From Novosphingobium guangzhouense (GTDB lineage Bacteria; Pseudomonadota; Alphaproteobacteria; Sphingomonadales; Sphingomonadaceae): 64,000 bases of DNA. The translations under genes and the position numbers were made by a program. The stretch spans positions 124,001 to 188,000 of the forward strand of contig NZ_LYMM01000095.1 of the NCBI RefSeq assembly GCF_002896965.1, in the 5' to 3' direction. Under the pieces are notes generated by a model. That model was not told the DNA's origin and did not search any database. It was given only the letters and a program-made list of their open reading frames with translations. The first letter of the stretch is position 1; each line of letters starts with the position of its first letter. Of the stretch, positions 50,759 through 58,731 are shown one piece after another.

Positions 50759-52816
50759 CTATGCCCTGATCGCTGGCATCGCCCTGCCGAACAGGTAGCC
50801 TTGCCCCTGTGTGCAGCCTTCGTCGCGCAGGTAGTCGCGTTCGATGCTGCGCTCCACGCCTTCGGCCGCGACGGTCAGGCCAAGACTGCGGCCCAGTCCG
50901 ATCACCGCGCGGATCACCGCGCGCGAATTGGCTTCATGGTTGAGGTTCAGGATGAACGACTTGTCGATCTTGATCTTGGTAAAGGGGTAATTGAGCAGGT
51001 AGCTCAGCGAGGAATAGCCCGTGCCGAAATCGTCGAGCGAGATGCCGATGCCGAAGGCCCGCAAGTTGCGGATGATCGCGGAAGGACGCGGGCCTTTTTC
51101 CATCAGCACGGCCTCGGTGACCTCCAGTTCCAGACGCTCCGCGGCAAGGCCCGAGGTGGAGAGCGCGTTGATCACGGTGCTCAGCAGATTGCCGTTGCGG
51201 AACTGGAGCGGCGACACGTTGACCGCCACCTTGATGTGGTCGGGCCAGTGCATCGCCGCGTTGCAGGCGCTGCCCAGCACGAAGCGACCGATCTGGTCGA
51301 TCAGCCCGATCTCTTCGGCCAGCGGCACGAAGACGTCGGGCGGCACTGCGCCGCGTTCCGGGTGGTGCCAGCGCAGCAGGGCTTCATAGCATTCCACCTC
51401 GCCGCTCTGGAGATCGACGATGGGCTGGTAGTGCACTTCGAGGCCGCCTTCGCGCACGGCGGCGCGCAGGTCCACCTCAAGCCGGTTCTTCTCCTGCGCG
51501 GCGGCGTCCATCGCGGCCTCGAAACTGCGGCAGGTGCCGCGCCGCTCACCCTTGGCGGCGTAAAGGGCAAGGTCGGCGTAGCGCAGCAGCGTTTCGGGAT
51601 CGCGGGTGTCGTAAGGCGCGGAGGCGAAGCCGATGGTGGCGCCGATGTGGATCATGTGGCCCTGCACGAAGAATGGCTCGGACAGGGTGGTGATGATCGA
51701 CTTGGCCACCAGTTCCGCCTGGGTAAGACTGGACCGGCGGAAGATCAGCGCGAACTCGTCCCCGCCGATGCGGCACAGCAGTGCATCGGGCGGGATCAGT
51801 TCGCGCATGCGGCGGGCCGCTTCGGTCAGCACTATGTCGCCGAAGTGGTGGCCGTAGGTATCGTTGACCGGCTTGAAATGATCGAGATCGACCATCGCCA
51901 GCGTCACGGTTTCATGCGTACCGCACGTGCCGAGAACTTCGCTTAGGTAAGTGCGGCAATGGGCGCGGTTGGCAAGGCCGGTCAGTTCGTCGTGGCGGGC
52001 CATGTGCGCCATGCGCTGTTCGATGCGGCGGCGCTCCGTCACGTCGAATATCGACACGATGGTTCCGGAAAACCCTTCGAGGTCGGATACGCGGGTGGCG
52101 ATCACCGCTTCGATGGCGGCACCGTCGCTACGCAGCATGTTCCAGCTTTCGCCGGTATCGGCACGGTCGGTGACGAGAAGTTCGGCGGCGCGCGCTTCCG
52201 ATTCTGCGGGGAACAGCATGGCGGCGGGAAGGTCCGACATCTGCTGCGGCGTGTAGCCGAACAGCACGCAGGCCGCTTCGTTGGCGGTACGGATGCAGCC
52301 GCTTTCACGGTCGTACACGACCATCGCCAGCGGGTTGCGTTCGAACAGCAGGCGGAAGGCTTCTTCCTTCTGCTTGAGGTCGGTGATGTCCACGCGCACA
52401 CCGATCGAGCCACCGCTTTCAAGCCGCCGCTCTTCGATCATGATGCAGCGGCCGTTCGACAGCCATTGCTCGTGCCGGCGCGAGGGCTGGCGCAGCAGGG
52501 CCAGACGGCTGGCAAGCCATTCTTCCTCTCGCCCGGCGGCTTCGGGGTAATCGCCCCGCGCAATGCCGATGCGCAGCGCATCGCCCAGCTTGGCGCCGGG
52601 GACCAGCAGGTCTGCCGACTTCTCGTAGATCTGCGCGTATTGCTCGTTCCAGAGGATGTAGCGGTCTTCTTCGTCCAGGAAGACGATGCCTTGCGGGATA
52701 GCCTCGATCGCTTCGCGCAGCCGGGTTTCGGCCAGCGAGGCAGCCTGCAGCGCGGTATCGAGCGAGGGCAACTCCCCGCCGTCCGCGATGGCGAGAGCAA
52801 GCGCTTCGCCGGTCAT
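50759..52816 (-). CDS. PAS-GGDEF-EAL dual c-di-GMP protein
   Basis: About 685 aa. Two PAS-like sensor segments (about 30-140 and 150-270) precede a GGDEF domain with intact GGDEF (about residues 350-355, RIGGDEFALIF) and an EAL domain with EALLRWHHP (near 477) and DDFGTGYSS. Both catalytic motifs look complete, so it may synthesise and degrade c-di-GMP. The start is uncertain: ATG 52816 is used, but an open frame extends upstream to 52984 over a region without ribosome-binding signal. The next gene upstream is a related protein. Confidence 0.9.
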   Translation of the reverse strand: MTGEALALAIADGGELPSLDTALQAASLAETRLREAIEAIPQGIVFLDEEDRYILWNEQYAQIYEKSADLLVPGAKLGDALRIGIARGDYPEAAGREEEWLASRLALLRQPSRRHEQWLSNGRCIMIEERRLESGGSIGVRVDITDLKQKEEAFRLLFERNPLAMVVYDRESGCIRTANEAACVLFGYTPQQMSDLPAAMLFPAESEARAAELLVTDRADTGESWNMLRSDGAAIEAVIATRVSDLEGFSGTIVSIFDVTERRRIEQRMAHMARHDELTGLANRAHCRTYLSEVLGTCGTHETVTLAMVDLDHFKPVNDTYGHHFGDIVLTEAARRMRELIPPDALLCRIGGDEFALIFRRSSLTQAELVAKSIITTLSEPFFVQGHMIHIGATIGFASAPYDTRDPETLLRYADLALYAAKGERRGTCRSFEAAMDAAAQEKNRLEVDLRAAVREGGLEVHYQPIVDLQSGEVECYEALLRWHHPERGAVPPDVFVPLAEEIGLIDQIGRFVLGSACNAAMHWPDHIKVAVNVSPLQFRNGNLLSTVINALSTSGLAAERLELEVTEAVLMEKGPRPSAIIRNLRAFGIGISLDDFGTGYSSLSYLLNYPFTKIKIDKSFILNLNHEANSRAVIRAVIGLGRSLGLTVAAEGVERSIERDYLRDEGCTQGQGYLFGRAMPAIRA

Positions 52817-52934
52817 TTCGTGTTCAAGCCCCAAGTACAACGCAGATCCCCATCCGGTTTGCAGCAAGCTATGGGCAAGGAAGTTAATTTTCTGCCTATG
52901 GCGACGTGGATGTGACAGAAAGATACGCGCAAAT

Positions 52935-55163
52935 TCAAAGCGATACTGGATGAATTTTTTGTAAGCGCGTTTCCGTGACTTCAAGGCTTGGCGCTTCGGC
53001 GGGACGGCCGAAGTAATAGCCCTGCGCTTCGTCGCAGCCCTCGGCCTCCAGCACGCGCAGCTGGCTTTCAGTCTCTACGCCTTCTGCCAGCACCGGGATA
53101 TCCAGGCTTTTGCCGAGCGCCAGCACGGCGCGAATGATGGCGCGGGCCTGTGCGCTGCCTTCCGAACGCATGAGGAAAGACTTGTCGATCTTGATCTTGT
53201 CGAACGGGAACGACTGCAAGGTGTCGAGCGAGGAATAGCCGGTGCCGAAATCGTCGATGGCCACGCTGATGCCCATGCCCTTGATCTGACGCAGGCAATG
53301 CAGTGCGCGCAGCTTGTCGGATATTATGGCAGTTTCGGTGATTTCCAGTTCCAGCCTGCGGGCGGGCAGGCCGGTTTCGAGCAGCACGGCGCGCACCATC
53401 TCGACAAGGTCGGGCTGGAGGAACTGCACCGGCGAAAGGTTGACCGCCACCTTTTCTTCGCCCGGCCAGCCGCGTGCCTCGATGCAGGCCTGGCGCAGCA
53501 CCCATTCGCCCAGTGCGATGATTTCCCCGGTCTCCTCGGCGATGGGGATGAAGTCGGCGGGCGAAACGGCGCCGCGCACCGGATGCTGCCAGCGCAGCAG
53601 GGCCTCGTAACCGGCCAGCGTGCCGGTGCGCAGTGAGCGCTGCGGCTGGTAGAGCAGGCGCAGTTCGCCGCGCTCCACCGCATGGCGCAAGTCGGCGGCC
53701 AGCTGGCGGCGCTGGCGGGCACTTTCGTCCATGCCGGGTTCGAAGAAGCACACCGATTCGCCCAGTGTCGCCTTGGCGCGATACATGGCAAGGTCGGCAT
53801 TGTTGAGCAGCGTTTCGCGTGTTGTGCCGTCCTGCGGGAATATGGCGATGCCAAGGCTTGCGCCCACGATCAGGGCATGGCCGCCATCAGCATCGGGGGC
53901 CGTGACGGGAGTGGCGATACAGGCGCGGATGCGGGCGATGAAATCATTGAGTTCGGCCCGCCGGGCATAGCGGATGGTGGCCGCGAATTCGTCGCCGCCG
54001 AGCCGCGCGATCGTCTCGTTGCTGCGGCGGGTGGAGGCCAGCCGTTCCGCCACGCTGCGCAGGAGATGGTCGCCCAGGGCATGCCCGAAGGTGTCGTTCA
54101 CTTCCTTGAACCGATCGAGGTCGATGGCGATGACGGCCAGCCGGTCGTCACCCTCGCGGACCTCTGCGGTCATCTCGTCAAGGCTCTGGTAGAAGCGGGG
54201 ACGGTTGGGCAGGCCGGTCAGCGCATCGTGCATCGCCATGTGCGCGATCTTCGCTTCGGAGCGACGCTGGGCGGTGATGTCCTCGAAAGTCGCGATCCAC
54301 CCGCCGCCGGGCACCGGGCTTTCGGTGATCGCCAGCACAAGGTCTTCGCTGACGTCCAGTGTCCAGCCGGGGTTGCCGCCGCTTTCGATGGCACGTCGCA
54401 CGGATTCGCGGATCATCGTCAGCGTTTCGGCCGGGTGCTTCCTTGCGGAAAAGCACCCCGCGTTGACCATGTCGCTGAGCGTCGAACCCGGCCGCCAGGT
54501 CGCTTCGCAGATCGACCAGACGCGATAGAAGGCGGGGTTGGCAAGCACCATGCGCTCGTCGCGATCGAACATGCACAGGCCTTGCGGCATATGGTCCAGC
54601 GCCATGTCGAGCCGCTGGCCGGCGGCGGCGACGGCGTCCTGGGCTTCCTTTATATCGGTGATGTCGCGGGTGATGAAGGAGTAGCCGATCAGGGAGCCGT
54701 CGCGGTCATGCAGCGTCTCGATCGTGCCTGTCGCCCAGAAATGCGTGCCGTCGCGGCGTGGGCATAGCCACTGGCCCTTGGCGATCCCTTTCGCGCCTGC
54801 TTCCTGCAGTGCGTTTGCGGGGCGGTGGGCGGCGCGGTCCTGCGCGGTGAAGAAGGATTCCAGCGGCAGGCCGATCGCCTCGTCTTCCTCATACCCGAAC
54901 AGCGCGCGGCCTCCGGCGTTCCACTGGGTAACGCGGGCTTCCCGATCAAGCGCGCAGATGGCATAGCCCGACGTGTTGCGCAGCAGGCGGGAGAACTGGC
55001 GCTCACCCCGTTCGCGTTCCGCGTGCGCCTGATGCCACACCGAACGTGCGGTCAGCAGGGAAAGGCCGCATGACAGCGCGGCAATCAGGATCAGCGCCCA
55101 CATGTGCTCGTGGCCGAAGCCCAGCACCCATTCCACACCCAAAGACGCAAACGATTGAACCAT
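52935..55163 (-). CDS. Membrane-anchored PAS-GGDEF-EAL dual c-di-GMP protein
   Basis: The product is 742 aa. A single N-terminal membrane segment (MWALILIAALSCGLSLLTA) is followed by PAS/PAC domains (SGYAICALDREARVTQWNAG, then ITRDITDIKEAQDA), GGDEF (RLGGDEFAATI, near 388) and EAL (YEALLRWQHP near 519, VAIDDFGTGYSS). Both active-site motifs are intact. A paralog of the downstream gene, probably from duplication. It would sense an extracytoplasmic or redox signal and set c-di-GMP. Confidence 0.93.
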   Translation of the reverse strand: MVQSFASLGVEWVLGFGHEHMWALILIAALSCGLSLLTARSVWHQAHAERERGERQFSRLLRNTSGYAICALDREARVTQWNAGGRALFGYEEDEAIGLPLESFFTAQDRAAHRPANALQEAGAKGIAKGQWLCPRRDGTHFWATGTIETLHDRDGSLIGYSFITRDITDIKEAQDAVAAAGQRLDMALDHMPQGLCMFDRDERMVLANPAFYRVWSICEATWRPGSTLSDMVNAGCFSARKHPAETLTMIRESVRRAIESGGNPGWTLDVSEDLVLAITESPVPGGGWIATFEDITAQRRSEAKIAHMAMHDALTGLPNRPRFYQSLDEMTAEVREGDDRLAVIAIDLDRFKEVNDTFGHALGDHLLRSVAERLASTRRSNETIARLGGDEFAATIRYARRAELNDFIARIRACIATPVTAPDADGGHALIVGASLGIAIFPQDGTTRETLLNNADLAMYRAKATLGESVCFFEPGMDESARQRRQLAADLRHAVERGELRLLYQPQRSLRTGTLAGYEALLRWQHPVRGAVSPADFIPIAEETGEIIALGEWVLRQACIEARGWPGEEKVAVNLSPVQFLQPDLVEMVRAVLLETGLPARRLELEITETAIISDKLRALHCLRQIKGMGISVAIDDFGTGYSSLDTLQSFPFDKIKIDKSFLMRSEGSAQARAIIRAVLALGKSLDIPVLAEGVETESQLRVLEAEGCDEAQGYYFGRPAEAPSLEVTETRLQKIHPVSL

Positions 55164-55251
55164 GCAGCCGGTCTATCGCAACGCGGTTTAGTCCCGCTGA
55201 CCGTCATATGCGCAGTTCTGCGCAAGCGCGCGTTCACCTCTGGCGCGAAAT

Positions 55252-55279
55252 GGCCCGCCGCACACGGGTGCGACGGGCC
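55252..55279 (-). terminator. Hairpin downstream of the small aceA-linked gene
   Basis: GGCCCGCCGCA (55252-55262) pairs with TGCGACGGGCC (55269-55279) with one mismatch. It lies about 35 nt after the small gene's stop and may end the aceA transcript. Confidence 0.5.
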
Positions 55280-55313
55280 AAGCTTTCCTCCCCAGGAAAA
55301 CCCTTGAGCGACC

Positions 55314-55484
55314 TCAGCGGCGAACTGCGCTGCCGAGGCGGTGGTAGAGATTGGAATACTTGGATGAGATCGGATCGTCCTCGTGCGCCTTGAGATAGTA
55401 GACGACGGCTTCCTGCAGCAGCTTGAAGTCCTCGTTCGAGAGCACCGCGCGAGCGCGGGTCGGTTCTGCGGTCATGGTGGTCAT
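55314..55484 (-). CDS. Small 56-aa protein downstream of isocitrate lyase
   Basis: The gene encodes 56 residues: MTTMTAEPTRARAVLSNEDF continues with KLLQEAVVYYLKAHEDDPIS and ends YSNLYHRLGSAVRR. It is a helical soluble protein with no signal peptide. AAGGAAAGGA lies a few bases before ATG 55484. It is 110 nt downstream of aceA on the same strand and codon usage fits the genome. Possibly an accessory factor for glyoxylate metabolism. No family recognised. Confidence 0.7.
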   Translation of the reverse strand: MTTMTAEPTRARAVLSNEDFKLLQEAVVYYLKAHEDDPISSKYSNLYHRLGSAVRR

Positions 55485-55526
55485 GCTATGTCCTTTCCTT
55501 GCTTGCTTTGCGGATCGCTTGCTCTG

Positions 55527-55613
55527 CTGCCTCAGGCAGCGAACGGGTTCCCCCCCCCCGCTGCCTTAGGCAGCGAACGGGTTCCCCCGCCGCCTCAGGC
55601 AGCGAACTGGTTC
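55527..55613 (-). repeat. Three degenerate copies of the aceA 3' end
   Basis: Copies at 55527-55550, 55561-55584 and 55590-55613 each contain CTGCCT(C/T)AGGCAGCG followed by AAC(G/T)GGTTC, differing at only a few positions. The last is the true aceA 3' end with its stop codon. Each carries a small palindrome (GCTGCC-TNA-GGCAGC). A run of ten C-rich bases separates the first two copies. Confidence 0.8.
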
Positions 55614-57181
55614 ATCGTGTTGTGCGCGCCGCCGGCCTTGAGGGCTGCTTCGCCGGCGAAGTATTCCTTGTGGTCGTCGCCGATGTCGGAGCCCGCCATG
55701 TTCTGGTGCTTCACGCAGGCGATACCCTGGCGGATCTCCTGACGCTGCACGCCCTTGACGTAACCGAGCATGCCCGCCTCGCCGAAGTATTCCTTCGCCA
55801 GATTGTCGGTCGACAGTGCGGCGGTGTGGTACGTCGGCAGCGTGATCAGGTGGTGGAAGATGCCCGCTTCGCGCGCCGCGTCCTTCTGGAAGGTGCGGAT
55901 GCGTTCGTCGGCCTCTGTCGCCAGTTCGGTGGCGTCATAGTCCACGCTCATCAGTCGCGCCCGGTCATAGGCGGAGACGTCCTTGCCGGCCGCTTCCCAG
56001 GCGTCGAAGACCTGCTGGCGGAAGTTGAGCGTCCAGTTGAAGCTGGGCGAATTGTTGTAGACCAGCTTTGCGTTCGGGATCACCTCGCGGATGCGGCTGA
56101 CCATTGCGCCGATCTGGCCGATGTGCGGCTTCTCCGTCTCGATCCAGAGCAGGTCCGCACCGTTCTGCAGCGATTCGATGCAGTCGAGCACGCAGCGGTC
56201 CTCGCCGGTTCCGGGGCGGAACTGGTAGAGGTTGCTGGGCAGACGCCGGGGCTTCAAAAGCTTGCCGTCGCGGCTGATCAGCACGTCGCCGTGGCCCACG
56301 GTGGTGACTTCCTCGCAGTCGAGGAAGCTGTTGTACCTGTCGCCGATATCGCCCGCTTCACGGGTGAAGGCGATCTGCTTGGTCAGCCCCGCGCCGAGCG
56401 AGTCGGTGCGCGCCACGATCAGCCCTTCGTCGACGCCCAGTTCCATGAAGGCGTAGCGGACCGCGCGGATCTTCGCGATGAAGTCCTCGTGCGGGACAGT
56501 GACCTTGCCGTCCTGGTGGCCGCACTGCTTTTCATCCGAGACCTGGTTCTCGATCTGGATGCAGCAAGCGCCCGCCTCGATGAACTTCTTCGCAAGCAGG
56601 TACGTCGCCTCCGCGTTGCCGAACCCGGCGTCGATATCCGCGACGATCGGCACCACATGCGTCTCGTAAGCGTCGATCGCGTGTTCGATCCGCTTGGCCT
56701 CGACCTCGTCCCCGGCGTTGCGGGCATTGTCGAGATCGCGGAACATGCCGCCCAGTTCGCGCGCATCGGCCTGGCGCAGGAACGTGTAGAGTTCCTCGAC
56801 CAATGCCGGAACGCTGGTCTTCTCGTGCATCGACTGGTCGGGCAAGGGGCCGAAATCGCTGCGCAGCGCGGCGACCATCCAGCCGGAGAGATAAAGGTAA
56901 CGGCCCTTCGTCGACCCGAAGTGCTTCTTGATGGAGATCATCTTCTGCTGGCCGATGAAACCGTGCCAGCAGCCCAGCGACTGCGTGTAATTGGCCGGGT
57001 CGCGATCATAGGCCGCCATGTCCTCGCGCATGATGCGCGCGGTATGGCGGGCGATGTCGAGCCCGGTCTGGAAGCGGTTCTGCAGACGCATACGCGCGAC
57101 GGATTCGGCCGCGATGCCGTTCCAGGTCGGTTCGGTGCCGATCGTGTTGCCGGCTTCGATGATCTTGCTCTGGTAGGTCAC
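55595..57181 (-). CDS. aceA: Isocitrate lyase (long form)
   Basis: The product is 528 aa. The active-site region is KQCGH (Cys at about 217, replacing the more common KKCGH) with DIDAGFGNAEATYLLAKKFI before it. The long form (about 530 aa) is typical of sphingomonads and mycobacteria. The GTG start at 57181 has AAGGA about 8 nt upstream. It cleaves isocitrate to glyoxylate and succinate, the first step of the glyoxylate shunt. Divergent from a RamB-type regulator with an inverted-repeat operator. Confidence 0.97.
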   Translation of the reverse strand: MTYQSKIIEAGNTIGTEPTWNGIAAESVARMRLQNRFQTGLDIARHTARIMREDMAAYDRDPANYTQSLGCWHGFIGQQKMISIKKHFGSTKGRYLYLSGWMVAALRSDFGPLPDQSMHEKTSVPALVEELYTFLRQADARELGGMFRDLDNARNAGDEVEAKRIEHAIDAYETHVVPIVADIDAGFGNAEATYLLAKKFIEAGACCIQIENQVSDEKQCGHQDGKVTVPHEDFIAKIRAVRYAFMELGVDEGLIVARTDSLGAGLTKQIAFTREAGDIGDRYNSFLDCEEVTTVGHGDVLISRDGKLLKPRRLPSNLYQFRPGTGEDRCVLDCIESLQNGADLLWIETEKPHIGQIGAMVSRIREVIPNAKLVYNNSPSFNWTLNFRQQVFDAWEAAGKDVSAYDRARLMSVDYDATELATEADERIRTFQKDAAREAGIFHHLITLPTYHTAALSTDNLAKEYFGEAGMLGYVKGVQRQEIRQGIACVKHQNMAGSDIGDDHKEYFAGEAALKAGGAHNTMNQFAA

Positions 57182-57274
57182 GATACGATCCTTCGCCGAA
57201 TAATGTTGCTTTCGATGGGGTGGAGGTAATCGCAAGTTGTTCTGCCCGGAACCGGCGGCGAGGTGCTGTTGTCA

Positions 57275-57301
57275 AACTTTACAGATGTTCCTTGTAAAGT
57301 T
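57275..57301. promoter_or_regulatory. Inverted-repeat operator between aceA and its regulator
   Basis: AACTTTACA (57275-57283) and TGTAAAGTT (57293-57301) are perfect 9-bp arms with a 9-nt spacer. It resembles AACTTTGCA-type sites of RamB-like regulators and lies between the divergent genes. Confidence 0.75.
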
Positions 57302-57327
57302 GTGTGGATGTGACAGAATGCCTGCAA

Positions 57328-58725
57328 ATGGCAGAAAACCGTCCTTTGTACCTTGGTCCCAGATTGCGGCGGCTGCGCCGTGAACTGGGACTTACTCAGC
57401 AGGCGATGGCCGACGACCTTGACATTTCGCCCAGCTACGTCGCTTTGCTAGAGCGCAATCAACGCCCGGTCACGGCGGACATGCTGCTGCGCCTGGCGAG
57501 GACATACCGCCTCGATATCGCCGAGATCGCGGGTGACGAAGGGGAGGATTACCAGCGCCGCGTCAGCGCCGTGCTGCGCGATCCGATCTTTGCCGATATC
57601 GATCTGCCCGCGCTGGAAGTGGCCGACCTTGCCACCAGCTTCCCCGGCATTTCCGAAGCCCTGCTGCGGCTGCATCAGGCCTACACGCGTGAGGCGCAGG
57701 CGCTGGCCGAACAGCGCGCCGCCGGACCGATGGCGGATGAGAACGAACCTGTGCGCGAAGCCCAGCGCTTCCTTGCCGCCAACCGCAACTACTTCCACGC
57801 GCTGGACATGCGGGCCGAGGAACTGGCCGGAGAGATCGAGAAGGCTGGCGGCGCGGTCGACTGGCTGGGGGCGAAGGGCGTGCGGGTGCGCTTCCTGCCG
57901 CCCGACGTGTTGTTGGATTCGCTGCGCCGTTTTGACAGGCACAACCAGCAACTGCTGATCGCCGACACCCTTGATCACGCCAGCCGTGCCTTCCAGATCG
58001 CCACGCATATCGCGCACACTGCATTGCGCACGGAGATCAAGCAGACGATCCGGGCCGAGGCATTTTCCAGCCGCACCACGGCAACGCTGCTGCTTCGCGC
58101 GCTGGCGGGCTATGCCGCGGCCGCGATCGTCATGCCCTATGGCCGCTTTGCCCGTGCTGCCGACCAGCGGCGATACGATATCGATGCCCTGTGCGCGCTG
58201 TTCGGCGCCAGTTTCGAGCAGGTGGCGCATCGCCTGACCACCCTCCAGCGGCCGGGGGAGGAGCGGGTCGGCTTCTTTTTCATCCGTGTGGACGAAGCCG
58301 GGAACGTCTCCAAGCGGCTGGACGGCGCGGGCTTTCCCTTCGCTGCGCATGGCGGTGGCTGCCCCTTGTGGAGCGTCCATCAGGTGTTCCGCCATCCGGG
58401 CGAGATCATGCCTCAGTGGCTGGAACTGCCGGGCGGAGAGCGGTTCTTTTCGATCGCACGCACCGTAACCGGGGGCGCCGTCGGTTACGGCGGTGCGCGC
58501 GTATTGCGCGCGGTGGCGCTCGCCTGCGCGGCGGAGCAGGCGGAGCGGTTGGTCTATGCCGCAGGTGTGGAGCCCGCCAAGGCGCCGACCACGCCGATCG
58601 GCGTCACCTGCCGCCTGTGCCAGCGCGCCGAATGCACCGCCCGATCGGTGCCGCCGATCGGGCGCGATGTGCTGGCGGACGACTATCGCCGCGCCGCGCA
58701 GCCCTACACTTTCGCGGAAAGCTGA
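57328..58725 (+). CDS. RamB/ScfR-type XRE-family regulator of acetate/glyoxylate metabolism
   Basis: About 465 aa. The N-terminal XRE HTH begins about residue 12 (RRLRRELGLTQQAMADDLDI, then SPSYVALLERNQRPV). The long central DUF2083-like domain and a C-terminal cysteine cluster (VTCRLCQRAEC) match short-chain fatty acyl transcriptional regulators (ScfR/MccR/RamB). ATG 57328 (MAENRPLYLG) is chosen; GTG 57304 and 57310 are alternatives with no better signal. It probably regulates aceA and responds to acyl-CoA. Confidence 0.88.
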   Translation: MAENRPLYLGPRLRRLRRELGLTQQAMADDLDISPSYVALLERNQRPVTADMLLRLARTYRLDIAEIAGDEGEDYQRRVSAVLRDPIFADIDLPALEVADLATSFPGISEALLRLHQAYTREAQALAEQRAAGPMADENEPVREAQRFLAANRNYFHALDMRAEELAGEIEKAGGAVDWLGAKGVRVRFLPPDVLLDSLRRFDRHNQQLLIADTLDHASRAFQIATHIAHTALRTEIKQTIRAEAFSSRTTATLLLRALAGYAAAAIVMPYGRFARAADQRRYDIDALCALFGASFEQVAHRLTTLQRPGEERVGFFFIRVDEAGNVSKRLDGAGFPFAAHGGGCPLWSVHQVFRHPGEIMPQWLELPGGERFFSIARTVTGGAVGYGGARVLRAVALACAAEQAERLVYAAGVEPAKAPTTPIGVTCRLCQRAECTARSVPPIGRDVLADDYRRAAQPYTFAES

Positions 58726-58731
58726 GCGGTT

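Noticed and set aside
55551..55560. Sequencing error in the C-run near aceA
   Set aside because: It lies outside coding sequence, so no frameshift evidence; length remains uncertain but it is kept as a feature of the repeat.
55499..57229. 576-codon frame antisense to aceA
   Set aside because: No motifs; aceA on the minus strand is certain.
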